Positions 18,096-27,745 of a stretch of 46,898 nt of DNA are shown piece by piece. The DNA is from Pseudomonadota bacterium (GTDB lineage Bacteria; Desulfobacterota; Desulfobacteria; Desulfobacterales; RPRI01). Positions within the stretch are counted from its first letter, which is position 1. Each line of letters opens with the position of its first letter. A program made the position numbers and the translations under genes. The notes beneath the pieces were generated by a model. The model ran no database searches. It had not been told where the DNA came from and saw only the letters and a program-made list of their open reading frames with translations. The stretch is from NCBI GenBank assembly GCA_018823005.1, contig JAHJJB010000023.1:1-46898 (forward strand), in the 5' to 3' direction.

Positions 18096-19028
18096 ATGTC
18101 TTCAAGAAAAACCGTCAGTCTTGTGCTTGGCAGCGGATCCTCGCGCGGCTGGGCTCATATAGGAGTCATCGAAGCGCTGGAAGAAGAGAATATCCCCATC
18201 GATTACATAGTCGGATGCAGCATCGGTTCCTATGTTGGGGCTCTGTATGCCAGCGGATCTCTGAAAAAGCTGAAAGAATTTGTGATCAGCATGGACGGCA
18301 AAAAGGTTTTTTCATATTCCGATCTTATTTTGCCGCGGTTTGGTCTTCTGGATGGGAAAAAAAGGCTGAAAGAGCTCTTTTCAATGCACACAGATGCTAA
18401 CATATTTTCTGATCTGAAAATACCTGTAATGATGGTTGCCACAGACCTCGAAGCAGGCGACAAAGTTGTTCTGAAATCAGGTAATATTATTGATGCCCTT
18501 TTGGCAACCATGTCAATGCCGGGGCTTTTTCCCCCTGCAAGGGTCAATGATCGCTGGCTTGTGGATGGTGGGCTCGTTGATCCTGTCCCTGTCAGTGTTG
18601 CCAGAGCAATGGGATCCGATGTCGTTATTGCCGTTGACCTCAACAGCGGGCTTGTCCCGCGCAAAAGAAAGACAGTCCATACAGGCAGGAATCTGGTCAC
18701 TGATAACGGAATCGAAAAGGAACAGACAGTTAACCATCTAAATTACATAGAAAAAGCAGCTATTAGCTTAAAACACAAGAAGGATGAACTGCTTGGAAGT
18801 AATTCATCAAAATTCAACTTGATTGAAACAGTGGTAACTTCAATAAGCATAATGCAGGAGAGGATAACCCGCATAAATCTTGCTGTCGATCCGCCGGATA
18901 TATTAATACAGCCGCGGATCGGAAAATTAAAGATGATGGACTTCGACAAGGTTGAACATGCTATTGAAGAGGGTTATATCGGACTCATGGAAAAAATTGA
19001 AGACATTAAGATGCATCTTGAGGCTTGA
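18096..19028 (+). CDS. Patatin-like phospholipase (RssA-like)
   Basis: LVLGSGSSRGWAHIGVI, GCSIGSYVGALYASG (GxSxG), VDGGLVDPVPV (DG dyad). Tracked start 18072; 18096 also plausible. Confidence 0.92.
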   Translation: MSSRKTVSLVLGSGSSRGWAHIGVIEALEEENIPIDYIVGCSIGSYVGALYASGSLKKLKEFVISMDGKKVFSYSDLILPRFGLLDGKKRLKELFSMHTDANIFSDLKIPVMMVATDLEAGDKVVLKSGNIIDALLATMSMPGLFPPARVNDRWLVDGGLVDPVPVSVARAMGSDVVIAVDLNSGLVPRKRKTVHTGRNLVTDNGIEKEQTVNHLNYIEKAAISLKHKKDELLGSNSSKFNLIETVVTSISIMQERITRINLAVDPPDILIQPRIGKLKMMDFDKVEHAIEEGYIGLMEKIEDIKMHLEA

Positions 19029-19058
19029 TGTCATAAAGGAGAATCCTCTTTAAAAACA

Positions 19059-20039
19059 ATGAAACAGGCTCAAAACGTCCGGAAACGATTACTTCGGCCC
19101 GCAATCATGATAATAGCGCTCTTATTGGCAGCTATCTCACCCGGGGCCGATATTCCATTTCTTTCCGGGCGCGTAACCGACAACGCGGAAATCTTTACCG
19201 ATGGCATGCGAAAAAAGCTGACAGAAAGCCTCAAGGCCCACGAAGAAAGTACCGGAAACCAGATCGCTGTACTAACTATCCCGTCCCTTGGGGGCGAGAG
19301 CATCGAAGAATATGCCACCTCGGTATTCGGGGCCTGGAAGCTTGGCCGGAAAGGCAAGGACAACGGCGTTCTGGTTATAGTTGTACCCAATGACAGGCGC
19401 ATGCGAATCGAAGTTGGTTACGGCCTTGAAGGAACGTTAACGGATCTTGTGGCAGGCAGGATCATCCGAAACCTCATGGCACCACGGTTCAAGAATGGAG
19501 ATTTCGACGGAGGTATCGAGGCCGCCGTAAAGGCCATCATAGGGACACTTGAGGGCCTTGAAGTAACTGATATAAGCGATAATTCACCCCAACTGGCGAA
19601 TAAATCAACCGGGTTCCAAATCGATGAACCTGACCTCCCCCTCACTCAACGCATCCTCTTCGGGGCTTTCATCTTCGGCATCATCGGATTGTTTACGGTA
19701 ATCGGCGTCCTTACACCCGGGAGCGGATGGTTTCTTTACTTCTTCCTCATTCCCTTTTGGGCGATGTTTCCAATCATCGTTGTCGGAACAAAGGGCGCGC
19801 TCTACCTGCTCATCACCTACGTGATCTGTTTCCCGATTGCAAAGCTTATGATCAGGAAAACCGACTGGTATGAAAAGGCAAATGAATCTTTCCGCACGAA
19901 AGGGCAGGCATCTATCGGCGGTTTCATGATCACTTCCGGTGGTTCGGGGGGTTCCTGGAGTTCCGGCAGTTCGGGCAGCTCTGGTTTTTCCGGAGGAGGC
20001 GGCTCCTCTGGTGGCGGTGGCTCTTCCGGGAGCTGGTAG
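19059..20039 (+). CDS. TPM domain-containing protein (YgcG-like) with Gly/Ser-rich C-terminus
   Basis: VTDNAEIFTDGMRKKLTESLKAHEESTGNQIAVLTI; C-terminal GSSGFSGGGGSSGGGGSSGSW. Confidence 0.9.
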   Translation: MKQAQNVRKRLLRPAIMIIALLLAAISPGADIPFLSGRVTDNAEIFTDGMRKKLTESLKAHEESTGNQIAVLTIPSLGGESIEEYATSVFGAWKLGRKGKDNGVLVIVVPNDRRMRIEVGYGLEGTLTDLVAGRIIRNLMAPRFKNGDFDGGIEAAVKAIIGTLEGLEVTDISDNSPQLANKSTGFQIDEPDLPLTQRILFGAFIFGIIGLFTVIGVLTPGSGWFLYFFLIPFWAMFPIIVVGTKGALYLLITYVICFPIAKLMIRKTDWYEKANESFRTKGQASIGGFMITSGGSGGSWSSGSSGSSGFSGGGGSSGGGGSSGSW

Positions 20040-20083
20040 AGGAAACGGCGGAGGAGCATATTAATATAAAAAAGGAGGCAGCA

Positions 20084-21001
20084 ATGATACTAATAACCCG
20101 TTCGGACTTTGATGGTTTAGGATGTGCAGCACTTCTTAAGGAGATAGGCATTATCAGTGACATCAAATTCGTTCATCCAAAAGACGTTCAGGATGGAAAG
20201 ATAGCAGTAAATGAAAACAGTATCCTCGCAAATATACCTTATGTCAAAGGGTGCGGCCTTTGGTTTGATCATCACTCAAGTGAAGTGGAAAGACATGCTT
20301 ATGGCGAATTCAAAGGAGTAAGCGATCCTTCCGCCTTAAGTGCCGCACGGGTTATATACGACTATTATGGCGGAGATCAGAAATTTACAAACCCCTGTTT
20401 AAAAGAGCTTGTTGAGGCAGTTGATAAAGCTGATTCAGGCAATTTCACTCCTGATGAAATATTAAACCCCAAAGGATGGGGTCTCCTTTCTTTTATCATG
20501 GATCCCCGAACCGGTTTAGGCAGATACAGGGATTACAGAATCAGCAATTATCAATTAATGATGGATATGATTGATTATTGCAGATTTAAAAAAGCCGACG
20601 AGATACTGGAAATTGAGGATATCAAAGAAAGAAAAAAGCGCTATTTTGAACAGGATGCCCTTTTTAAGGAGATGGTGAAATCCAACACAACCATAAGAGG
20701 AAATGTAATTGTATTAGATTTAAGGAACCAGCAAGAGATATATACAGGGAACCGTTTTGTTCTTTACAGTCTTTATCCAAAACAAAATATTTCCATACAG
20801 GTTCTTTGGGGCTTCCAGCGCCAAAATATTGTTATGACCTGTGGTTATAGTATTTTAAATAGAACTTCAAAGTTTGATATTGGTGCGCTTATGTTGAAAT
20901 ACGGTGGAGGCGGTCATAAAAAAGTAGGTACTTGCCAGGTTCCGGTTGATGAAGCGGATAAAATTCTGGAAGATCTTATTCGTCAGATGCAGGAAAGCTG
21001 A
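20084..21001 (+). CDS. DHH-family phosphoesterase / exopolyphosphatase-like protein
   Basis: LITRSDFDGLGCAALL, FDHHSSE, YGGGGHKKVGTCQV (DHHA1-like). Confidence 0.85.
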   Translation: MILITRSDFDGLGCAALLKEIGIISDIKFVHPKDVQDGKIAVNENSILANIPYVKGCGLWFDHHSSEVERHAYGEFKGVSDPSALSAARVIYDYYGGDQKFTNPCLKELVEAVDKADSGNFTPDEILNPKGWGLLSFIMDPRTGLGRYRDYRISNYQLMMDMIDYCRFKKADEILEIEDIKERKKRYFEQDALFKEMVKSNTTIRGNVIVLDLRNQQEIYTGNRFVLYSLYPKQNISIQVLWGFQRQNIVMTCGYSILNRTSKFDIGALMLKYGGGGHKKVGTCQVPVDEADKILEDLIRQMQES

Positions 21002-21041
21002 TATAGCTTACTAACAACTTTACAGAGAAAGGATAAATCTT

Positions 21042-21401
21042 ATGACGAACAATGTCCTGATAGTTCTATCGTGTGGAACCGATAATCCCAACCGTACAAC
21101 CCGCGCTCTTTTCTTTGCCATGGTGGCTCATAAAGAAGGAAAAAATACAGCAATTTTCCTTCTTGATGAAGGGGCTTATATTGCCAAAAAAGGCATGATA
21201 TCCAATATAAGAGCAGCTACCGGTGACAGCGCTGATGACCATCTCGCTTATCTCCAGGAATACGGTGTTCCTATTTATGTGTGTACCCCTTGCGCAAAAT
21301 CGAGGCAGATTACGGAAACTGATCTTATTCCCGGGGCAAAAATGGCAACAGGAATGGAAATGATCAAATTAGCATGCGAAAGCACTGTAATAAGCCTTTA
21401 A
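21042..21401 (+). CDS. DsrE family protein
   Basis: VLSCGTDNPNRTTRALFFAMVAHKEGKNTAIFLLDEGAYIAKKG. Confidence 0.85.
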   Translation: MTNNVLIVLSCGTDNPNRTTRALFFAMVAHKEGKNTAIFLLDEGAYIAKKGMISNIRAATGDSADDHLAYLQEYGVPIYVCTPCAKSRQITETDLIPGAKMATGMEMIKLACESTVISL

Positions 21402-21416
21402 GAAAGATCTGTTCAA

Positions 21417-21854
21417 ATGGATTTTCTCGCGGAATACGGTTATATTGGTCTCTTTCTGGCATCATTCCTGGCCGCAACAATACTTCCTCTTAGTTCAGAG
21501 GTTGTGTTAATTTTTTTATTGCTGAACAGCTATGACCCGTTTCTTTCAATTACTGTGGCAACCGCCGGAAATGTATTGGGTTCTGTTGTAAATTATGCTT
21601 TGGGATTATGGGGAAGCTTTTTTATAATGAAAAAGCTGTTGCGATTATCTCAGGAGGAAATTTCCAGGTCTGAACAAAGATTTAAAAAATACGGGGTGTT
21701 CAGCTTACTTTTCGCCTGGGTCCCGATTATCGGAGATCCATTGACAGTTGCAGCGGGAGTCTTGAAAATAAATATATATGTTTTTTTGAGCCTGGTGACC
21801 GCCGGCAAGTTGTTCCGGTATATAATAGTCGGAGTCTCAGTACTGTCTCTATAG
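21417..21854 (+). CDS. YqaA family (DedA-related) membrane protein
   Basis: EYGYIGLFLASFLAATILPLSSEVVLIFLLL, WVPIIGDPLTVAAGVLK. Confidence 0.85.
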   Translation: MDFLAEYGYIGLFLASFLAATILPLSSEVVLIFLLLNSYDPFLSITVATAGNVLGSVVNYALGLWGSFFIMKKLLRLSQEEISRSEQRFKKYGVFSLLFAWVPIIGDPLTVAAGVLKINIYVFLSLVTAGKLFRYIIVGVSVLSL

Positions 21855-21894
21855 TTTTAAGGAAATTAATATTTTATCCGGGAATCATGAATTG

Positions 21895-22021
21895 ATGGGG
21901 TCGTAAAAAGTTAATTTTTCACATGAAGGCACAAAGGCACTAAGAAAGACCTATTGAAAACATTCAGGTTCATCTTTGTGTTCTCTGTGATCTTTGTGTG
22001 AGAGCGACTTTTTACGAAGGT
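21895..22021. repeat. Palindromic element B bounded by TCGTAAAAAGTT/GACTTTTTACGA and flanked by 11-bp direct repeats
   Basis: Flanking ATCATGAATTG at 21884-21894 and 22022-22032; internal cacaaaggcac ... gtgatctttgtg complementarity. Confidence 0.7.
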
Positions 22022-22049
22022 ATCATGAATTGCAAGGCAGGGAGTAAAG

Positions 22050-22400
22050 ATGAAAATAATCAGGCTCTATACAGGCGAAGACGGCGAATCACATTTCGAG
22101 GATATTGAGATACCCCTCGAAGAGAGCGGGAAAATAGGAATGCTTTCGAAACTGCAGAAAGCAACCGGCGTCATCTTCCGGGAGACTGCTGATGACTACA
22201 ACTACGATTGGCACAATGCCCCTCGTCGACAGTACATCATCATGCTGGATGCCGGAGTGGAGATTGAAGTAGGTGACGGGACGAGGCGCATCATCAATCC
22301 GGGAGAAATCCTGCTGGCCGAAGATACGACCGGCCACGGCCATATCAGCAGGGCATTGAACAGGAAGCCCCGCAAATCTGTTTTTATAACACTTGAGTAA
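22050..22400 (+). CDS. Cupin-like hypothetical protein
   Basis: RRQYIIMLDAGVEIEVGDGTRRIINPGEILLAEDTTGHGHISR. Confidence 0.65.
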   Translation: MKIIRLYTGEDGESHFEDIEIPLEESGKIGMLSKLQKATGVIFRETADDYNYDWHNAPRRQYIIMLDAGVEIEVGDGTRRIINPGEILLAEDTTGHGHISRALNRKPRKSVFITLE

Positions 22401-22567
22401 AATCGCTTTGAATTCTTTTTCGCTCCGTTTAGAGTAAATGTCATTAATATGTTCCGTTTGGGTATGGGTGTGTATGCGAACAATTTGAAATAGCTCCAAT
22501 CGGAACATTATTCTGACAATCACTATAACCGATTGACCTAAAGCAGATCCCATATCATATGTAATTT

Positions 22568-23707
22568 TTAATCAAATTCACCATTCCATAACCGTTCAAG
22601 AAACAACTGCCAGGGTATCGATTCAATATTTTTTGTCAATTGGCGTGGTTGATTTTCCAGGCAAACAATACAGCATTTTTTTACCGGCCCGTCTTCTAAA
22701 AGAGCCTGCAGAGACCTGATATCGCCTTCATGGACACGGGATGAACCCTTAATCTCCAGAGCAAGTTCTTTGTCGCCCAGAATAAAGTCAACTTCACGGC
22801 CGGTCGATGTCCGCCAGAAAGATATAGGCCAGTCGGGATTACGATGAGCCTGATAAGCTTTCAATTCCATTAATATAAAATGTTCAAAAGCTTTCCCGAA
22901 TTCCGGGCTGCCGATTTTTGGCTGGTGCCTGGCAAGGTAATTAGCCACACCCACGTCAAATAAATAAAACTTTTCGGTAATGATCATTCGCCGCTTTCTG
23001 GATTTTTTCCACGGCGGTATTCTAAACCCAAGATACGTATCCTCAAGAATATCGAAATAAGTACGGACAACTTTGTGCGAAACCCCTGTTTCACGGGCAA
23101 TATTCACGTAATTGATAAGTTCGCTGGAAGTTATCGCCGCTACACGTAAAAATTCATTGAATGCCGGGACATTCTGCGTAAGGGCTTCGCTGATAACCTC
23201 TTCTTTAAGATAATCGGCAACATAAGAACGCAAATCTTCAACAGGATCAGGTGAAAGGTAGTGGGAAGGAAGCAATCCGGAAATCATAACTCGTTCCAGG
23301 CTGAAATCAGTTACTTCCATATATGATAAAGGGGTCATGGTTCTTCGCCAGGCGCGCCCGCCTAACAGATTGGCATGTCCGCGGCGTAATTTGCGCGCGC
23401 TGGAACCGGTCAGCAAAAACGACAGGGCTTTATTTTCAATTAGCCAATGGACTTCATCAAGGAGGGGTGGAATTTTCTGAATTTCGTCAATTACAATAAG
23501 TCCTTTATGATTCTGGTACCGTTCTCGTAACAAAGCAGGGCGCGAGATATATTCCGCCCAAATATCGGTTTTTAATAAATCAATTATTTCAACCCCGGGA
23601 AGATTGTGAGAAATCCAATAACTTTTGCCGACTTTGCGCGGGCCCCACAGAAAGGCGGATTTTCCAGGCGGCAAATTAAGCTCAAACAGTCTTTTGATAA
23701 TTTTCAT
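22568..23707 (-). CDS. AAA-family ATP-binding protein (DUF4143-type)
   Basis: LWGPRKVGKSYW Walker A, GLIVIDEIQKIPPLLDEVHWLIE, FLLTGSSARKLRR, FWRTSTGREVDFIL. Confidence 0.9.
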   Translation of the reverse strand: MKIIKRLFELNLPPGKSAFLWGPRKVGKSYWISHNLPGVEIIDLLKTDIWAEYISRPALLRERYQNHKGLIVIDEIQKIPPLLDEVHWLIENKALSFLLTGSSARKLRRGHANLLGGRAWRRTMTPLSYMEVTDFSLERVMISGLLPSHYLSPDPVEDLRSYVADYLKEEVISEALTQNVPAFNEFLRVAAITSSELINYVNIARETGVSHKVVRTYFDILEDTYLGFRIPPWKKSRKRRMIITEKFYLFDVGVANYLARHQPKIGSPEFGKAFEHFILMELKAYQAHRNPDWPISFWRTSTGREVDFILGDKELALEIKGSSRVHEGDIRSLQALLEDGPVKKCCIVCLENQPRQLTKNIESIPWQLFLERLWNGEFD

Positions 23708-23741
23708 AATGGGAGCAAATTATCCGAATATATTTCTATTG

Positions 23742-24674
23742 TCAAGAAATATTGTGCGTATCATTGTTTACATTCTTCCGGTTGACCAGGTAAATACCCG
23801 TACCCACCAGGACAAGCGCCAGTAATAGCGAGTTCGAAATAGCCTCGTTAAGCAATAAGCCGCCTGCCAGTACGCCAAAAAGAGGCGTAAGAAAAGTGAA
23901 CGATGCAACACGTGAAACCTGATAGTTGCGTATGAGCCAGAACCAGACTAGATATGTGATGAATGCAACCCAGACAGCCTGGTAGGCAAGGCAGAGAGCT
24001 ATAAGCGGCGTCATCGATACAACTCCCGGTTCACTCATAAGCAGTGACCCTATCGGCAGGACAACAGCGGAAACACCAAGCTGGTAGAGCAGTGTTTTGC
24101 TTGGTGCAATCCTGACAAGAGGGCTGGCCTTGATCATGACAGTTACGGCACCCCACAAAACTGCCGCTATGGCTAACATACCGTCACCAATCAGCATTTT
24201 ATGGGTCGGGGAGATTAATGACTCTTTGAATGCGATGAGAATGCCGGTAAAAGCGCAGCAAAGACCAATAACCTGGACTTTTCCCAGCTGTTCACCCGGA
24301 ATAAAGAACTGCGAACCTAGTGCAACAACAAAAGGCGACATATACAGAAAAATGACTGCACGTGATGCGTTGGTAAAATTGAGACCAAGGTAGATGAAAA
24401 CAAATTCCCCCGCGAACAGAAGCCCTATGGCTATACCCCACCATAGTGTGCCATCTTTCTCAAACATTGGTTCCCTGCGCGCCGCCATCCAGATCCAGAC
24501 AAGAATAGCGGCACAAACTGATCTGATTCCGGATTGCAGTACAGGAGAAACACCCTGGTTGGCTATCTTGATTGTAACCTGCTGCAGGCCCCAGCTTGCG
24601 CAAAGTACGGTCAATAAGACAAAAGCTTTAAGATCTAAATTCCGGCTCTTTTTTGTCAATTGAAGCTCCGTCAT
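23742..24674 (-). CDS. DMT superfamily EamA transporter
   Basis: 10-TM-like hydrophobic profile; two EamA-type repeats. Confidence 0.87.
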   Translation of the reverse strand: MTELQLTKKSRNLDLKAFVLLTVLCASWGLQQVTIKIANQGVSPVLQSGIRSVCAAILVWIWMAARREPMFEKDGTLWWGIAIGLLFAGEFVFIYLGLNFTNASRAVIFLYMSPFVVALGSQFFIPGEQLGKVQVIGLCCAFTGILIAFKESLISPTHKMLIGDGMLAIAAVLWGAVTVMIKASPLVRIAPSKTLLYQLGVSAVVLPIGSLLMSEPGVVSMTPLIALCLAYQAVWVAFITYLVWFWLIRNYQVSRVASFTFLTPLFGVLAGGLLLNEAISNSLLLALVLVGTGIYLVNRKNVNNDTHNIS

Positions 24675-24690
24675 GTTGTTTTCCAGCCTT

Positions 24691-24990
24691 TCAGGCTTTT
24701 CGCATCCTGAATTTCACGATAAGCGAAATAGTAAACAGAATTGAGCCCAGCGAAGCGAGTGTCGAGATAATGAGCGGCCATCCCCTGTCATTAAGCAGGT
24801 ACTGGACTACTGCGTAGAAGAAGGCGAAGGAAGAGGAAATGAACCAAAGGCACCAGGAATGAACGGATATGTTTACGCTTGATCGTGTCTGAATAATCTT
24901 GATCCACTGCGGCAGGTAGGCAGACAGGGAAATGAATGTCGTGGCAACCTGACACGCATTAGCAACTATTATAACTGAATCCGGTACCAT
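24691..24990 (-). CDS. SemiSWEET/PQ-loop (MtN3-like) transporter, about 3 TM
   Basis: YLPQWIKIIQTRSSVNISVHSW PQ-loop motif in a 99-aa protein. Confidence 0.7.
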   Translation of the reverse strand: MVPDSVIIVANACQVATTFISLSAYLPQWIKIIQTRSSVNISVHSWCLWFISSSFAFFYAVVQYLLNDRGWPLIISTLASLGSILFTISLIVKFRMRKA

Positions 24991-25144
24991 ATCGGTTATC
25001 CTCTGCCTCCTGTATAGGGCTGTTAATAGGCATGACTTTTTTTCTGATACCCTGAATAAAATACTATTATCCGGGATAAATTGGTATATGTTTTTTGAAA
25101 AAACATCTCATGGAAGAAAGAAGTGTCGAGCAAGACTCCTGTAT

Positions 25145-25858
25145 TCAAGGTATCTGCTTTAATCTTCCTATAGAAAGGCCGTGAATCGGTATGATAATAT
25201 CAGCCATGTTTCTTATTTTCTGGGCCGAATCATAGGCTTTGATGGCATCAATATGAACACCGGGGCAAATTGCCGGTCCATTGGCCGGAAAGTTCTTTTC
25301 ATTGCAGCAAAATCCTGTGATGACAGCTTTCCCTTTTGAAGTGTTTATGACAACCGACTGCCCACCGACGGAATGACCGGGCGAAAAGATCACTTCAATT
25401 CCCTCTTCTATTTCGGCATCCCCGTCAATTTCGACAACATTGACTCCATCAAGAACGTCCGGATAATACCTGTGATCTATATGATGAGGGTTTTTGAGAA
25501 AAGCGAGCTCGGCTTTTTGCGCATAAACCACAGCCTTTGAGCATTTATAATCATTCTCGCAGTGGTCATTGTGAAGATGGGTATGGATTATCACATCTAT
25601 ATCTTCCGGTTTAAGATCAAAAGACGAAAGGGCATCTTCAAATTCGAGGATTTTGAATCCGCACTCCTTTTCAACCTCTTCGGATACTACAAACTGTTCA
25701 AGGCCGGTATCAACAATAATGTTTTTATCGCTTCCTTTTATATAAAACATGTAGATGGGAAGAATGATCCTTTTCCCGTAATCACGCTGATATGTCATTA
25801 TGCCCTGGTCGGTTTCATTTATCCCGACCGCAACCGGATGTATCGTGTATTCCCTCAC
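25145..25858 (-). CDS. Metallo-beta-lactamase fold hydrolase (N-acyl homoserine lactonase family-like)
   Basis: DVIIHTHLHNDHCEND (HxHxDH), FSPGHSVGGQSV, ITGFCCNEKNFP. Confidence 0.8.
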   Translation of the reverse strand: MREYTIHPVAVGINETDQGIMTYQRDYGKRIILPIYMFYIKGSDKNIIVDTGLEQFVVSEEVEKECGFKILEFEDALSSFDLKPEDIDVIIHTHLHNDHCENDYKCSKAVVYAQKAELAFLKNPHHIDHRYYPDVLDGVNVVEIDGDAEIEEGIEVIFSPGHSVGGQSVVINTSKGKAVITGFCCNEKNFPANGPAICPGVHIDAIKAYDSAQKIRNMADIIIPIHGLSIGRLKQIP

Positions 25859-25921
25859 ACCTCTCTCCTAGCGCCTTTCACCTAATGCCTTTCGCCTCGC
25901 GCCTCATGCCTCATGCCTTCT

Positions 25922-27076
25922 TCAAGGTCTTCTCTTGTCATTGAAAATATAATTTGAAATAACAACCTTCTGAATTTCAGATGTGCCTTCGTATATTGTC
26001 AAAACACGGGCATCCCTGTAAAATCTTTCAACAGGATATTCTTTAATATAGCCGTATCCGCCGTGTATCTGCAGAGCCTTTGCCACGGTCCGGTTGACCA
26101 TTTCAGATGCATAGAGCTTTGCCATGGATGCCTCGAGAGAGTATTTTTCTCCCCTGTCTTTCGTGGCGGCCGCCGAAAGGGTCAGCTGGCGTGCCGCTTC
26201 AAGTTCAGTTGCCATTTCTGCAATCATCCATCGGAGTCCCTGGAATTTTGATATGGTCTGGCCGAATTGCTCACGTTCGGTTGAATATTTTACCGCGGCA
26301 TCGAGAGCTGCCTGGGCAACTCCGATTGACTGCGCTCCGATTCCTATCCGCCCTCCGTCAAGAGCTGTCATGGCCACCTTAAAGCCATTTCCCTCACCGC
26401 CAAGAAGATCCTTCTTGTGAACCCTGCAATTATCAAAAATAAGGTCTGTGGTATCGGAAGCCCTCAGACCCATTTTGTCCTCGGTCTTTCCGACAATAAA
26501 CCCGGGGGTACCTTTCGCCAGAAGGAAAGCGCTAATTCCCTTATGCTTTTTTGCAGGATCCGTATTTGCAGTAGCTATTGTAAGTCCGGCGTTTTTTCCT
26601 GTTGTGATAAAACGTTTTGTGCCGTTTAATACATAGTAGTCCCCGTCTTTCACCGCAGATGTCTTCTGGCTCACAGGATCCGAACCGGCCTGCGGTTCGG
26701 TCAGGGCAAAAGCGCCAATGCTTTTCCCTGAAACAAGGGATGGCAGAAACCTTTTTTTCTGGTCCTCCGTCCCAAAGCGGCATATGCTTTCACAGACTAT
26801 AGAATTGTGAACAGACATAACCACTGCGGTAGATGCGCATGAGTAAGCAATCTCTGAAAGAGCAAGGACATAGCTTACCGTATCTGTGCCGGAACCTCCG
26901 TATTCAGGAGGAACCATCATACCCATGAGTCCAAGTTCAGCCATTTTTTCAAAGTTTTCGGCCGGAAACTCCTTCGTTTCATCCCGCTTCATAGCTGTCG
27001 GGGCTATAACTTTTCTCGAAAATTCCCGAACCATGTCCTGGATCATGAGTTGTTCATCGGTAAGAAAATATGACAT
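25922..27076 (-). CDS. Acyl-CoA dehydrogenase (short-chain/butyryl-CoA type)
   Basis: GAFALTEPQAGSDP, QIHGGYGYIKEYPVERFYRDARVLTIYEGTSEIQ. Confidence 0.95.
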   Translation of the reverse strand: MSYFLTDEQLMIQDMVREFSRKVIAPTAMKRDETKEFPAENFEKMAELGLMGMMVPPEYGGSGTDTVSYVLALSEIAYSCASTAVVMSVHNSIVCESICRFGTEDQKKRFLPSLVSGKSIGAFALTEPQAGSDPVSQKTSAVKDGDYYVLNGTKRFITTGKNAGLTIATANTDPAKKHKGISAFLLAKGTPGFIVGKTEDKMGLRASDTTDLIFDNCRVHKKDLLGGEGNGFKVAMTALDGGRIGIGAQSIGVAQAALDAAVKYSTEREQFGQTISKFQGLRWMIAEMATELEAARQLTLSAAATKDRGEKYSLEASMAKLYASEMVNRTVAKALQIHGGYGYIKEYPVERFYRDARVLTIYEGTSEIQKVVISNYIFNDKRRP

Positions 27077-27100
27077 TTTTTACTCCTTTTATATACATAT

Positions 27101-27168
27101 TGGCCTCTGGTTTATAGTTTCTGGTCTCTGGTTTTTCTTTTAACCAGGAACCAGGAACCAGGAACCAA
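27101..27168. repeat. Imperfect inverted repeat with tandem AACCAGG units
   Basis: ctggtttatagtttctggtctctggtt ... aaccaggaaccaggaaccaggaacca upstream of the acyl-CoA dehydrogenase start. Confidence 0.7.
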
Positions 27169-27184
27169 AATATTTCACAAGCCG

Positions 27185-27736
27185 TCACGGTCCGTAGATA
27201 ACGACTATCAGCTCCGCCTTTTTTTCCCCGACATTTTTAAGCATATGCCTTATCCCGGAGTTAAAATGCAGTGAGTCGCCTTCTCCCAGCCTGTTGATGT
27301 GCTCACCCACTACTACTTCAACACTTCCTTCAAGGACATATACGAATTCTTCCCCCTCGTGATTATAACTAACCCCTTTATGATTTTGCAGAGGATCAAC
27401 AGTCACCTTGAAGGCTTTCAAATGTTTATTTTCAGCACCGGGGGTGAGTGTTGTGTACGCGTAGTTTTCAGTACGCTTGCTATAGGCTTTAATTCGCTTG
27501 CTTAAAGTCGATTCCTGCTCCCTCAAAAAATATCCGGAATCAATTTCAAGGGCCTTTGCAATCTGGAGCAAAGCTCCGACAGGAGGAAAAACCTTGCCTG
27601 ACTCTATCTTCTTGAGATAATCGATCGAAAAACCCGTTTCATTTGCTATCTGGTCGAGGGATACCTTTTTTTCTTCCCTTACCTTCCGGATTTTCTTGCC
27701 GACCTGGACAATTGAAGTTTCTTTCTTTTTCGGCAT
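27185..27736 (-). CDS. XRE family transcriptional regulator with C-terminal cupin domain
   Basis: VSLDQIANETGFSIDYLKKIESGKVFPPVGALLQIAKAL HTH; C-terminal cupin YNHEGEEFVYVLEGSVEVVVGEHINRLGEGDSLHFNSGIRHMLKN. Confidence 0.93.
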   Translation of the reverse strand: MPKKKETSIVQVGKKIRKVREEKKVSLDQIANETGFSIDYLKKIESGKVFPPVGALLQIAKALEIDSGYFLREQESTLSKRIKAYSKRTENYAYTTLTPGAENKHLKAFKVTVDPLQNHKGVSYNHEGEEFVYVLEGSVEVVVGEHINRLGEGDSLHFNSGIRHMLKNVGEKKAELIVVIYGP

Positions 27737-27745
27737 ACAGCCTCC

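Noticed and set aside
19817-20059. Pro/Glu-rich minus-strand ORF
   Set aside because: Complement of the Gly/Ser repeat region of the TPM protein; low complexity.
27142-27167. AACCAGG tandem units considered as a CRISPR or iteron array
   Set aside because: 7-bp units with no spacers and no adjacent replication or cas genes.
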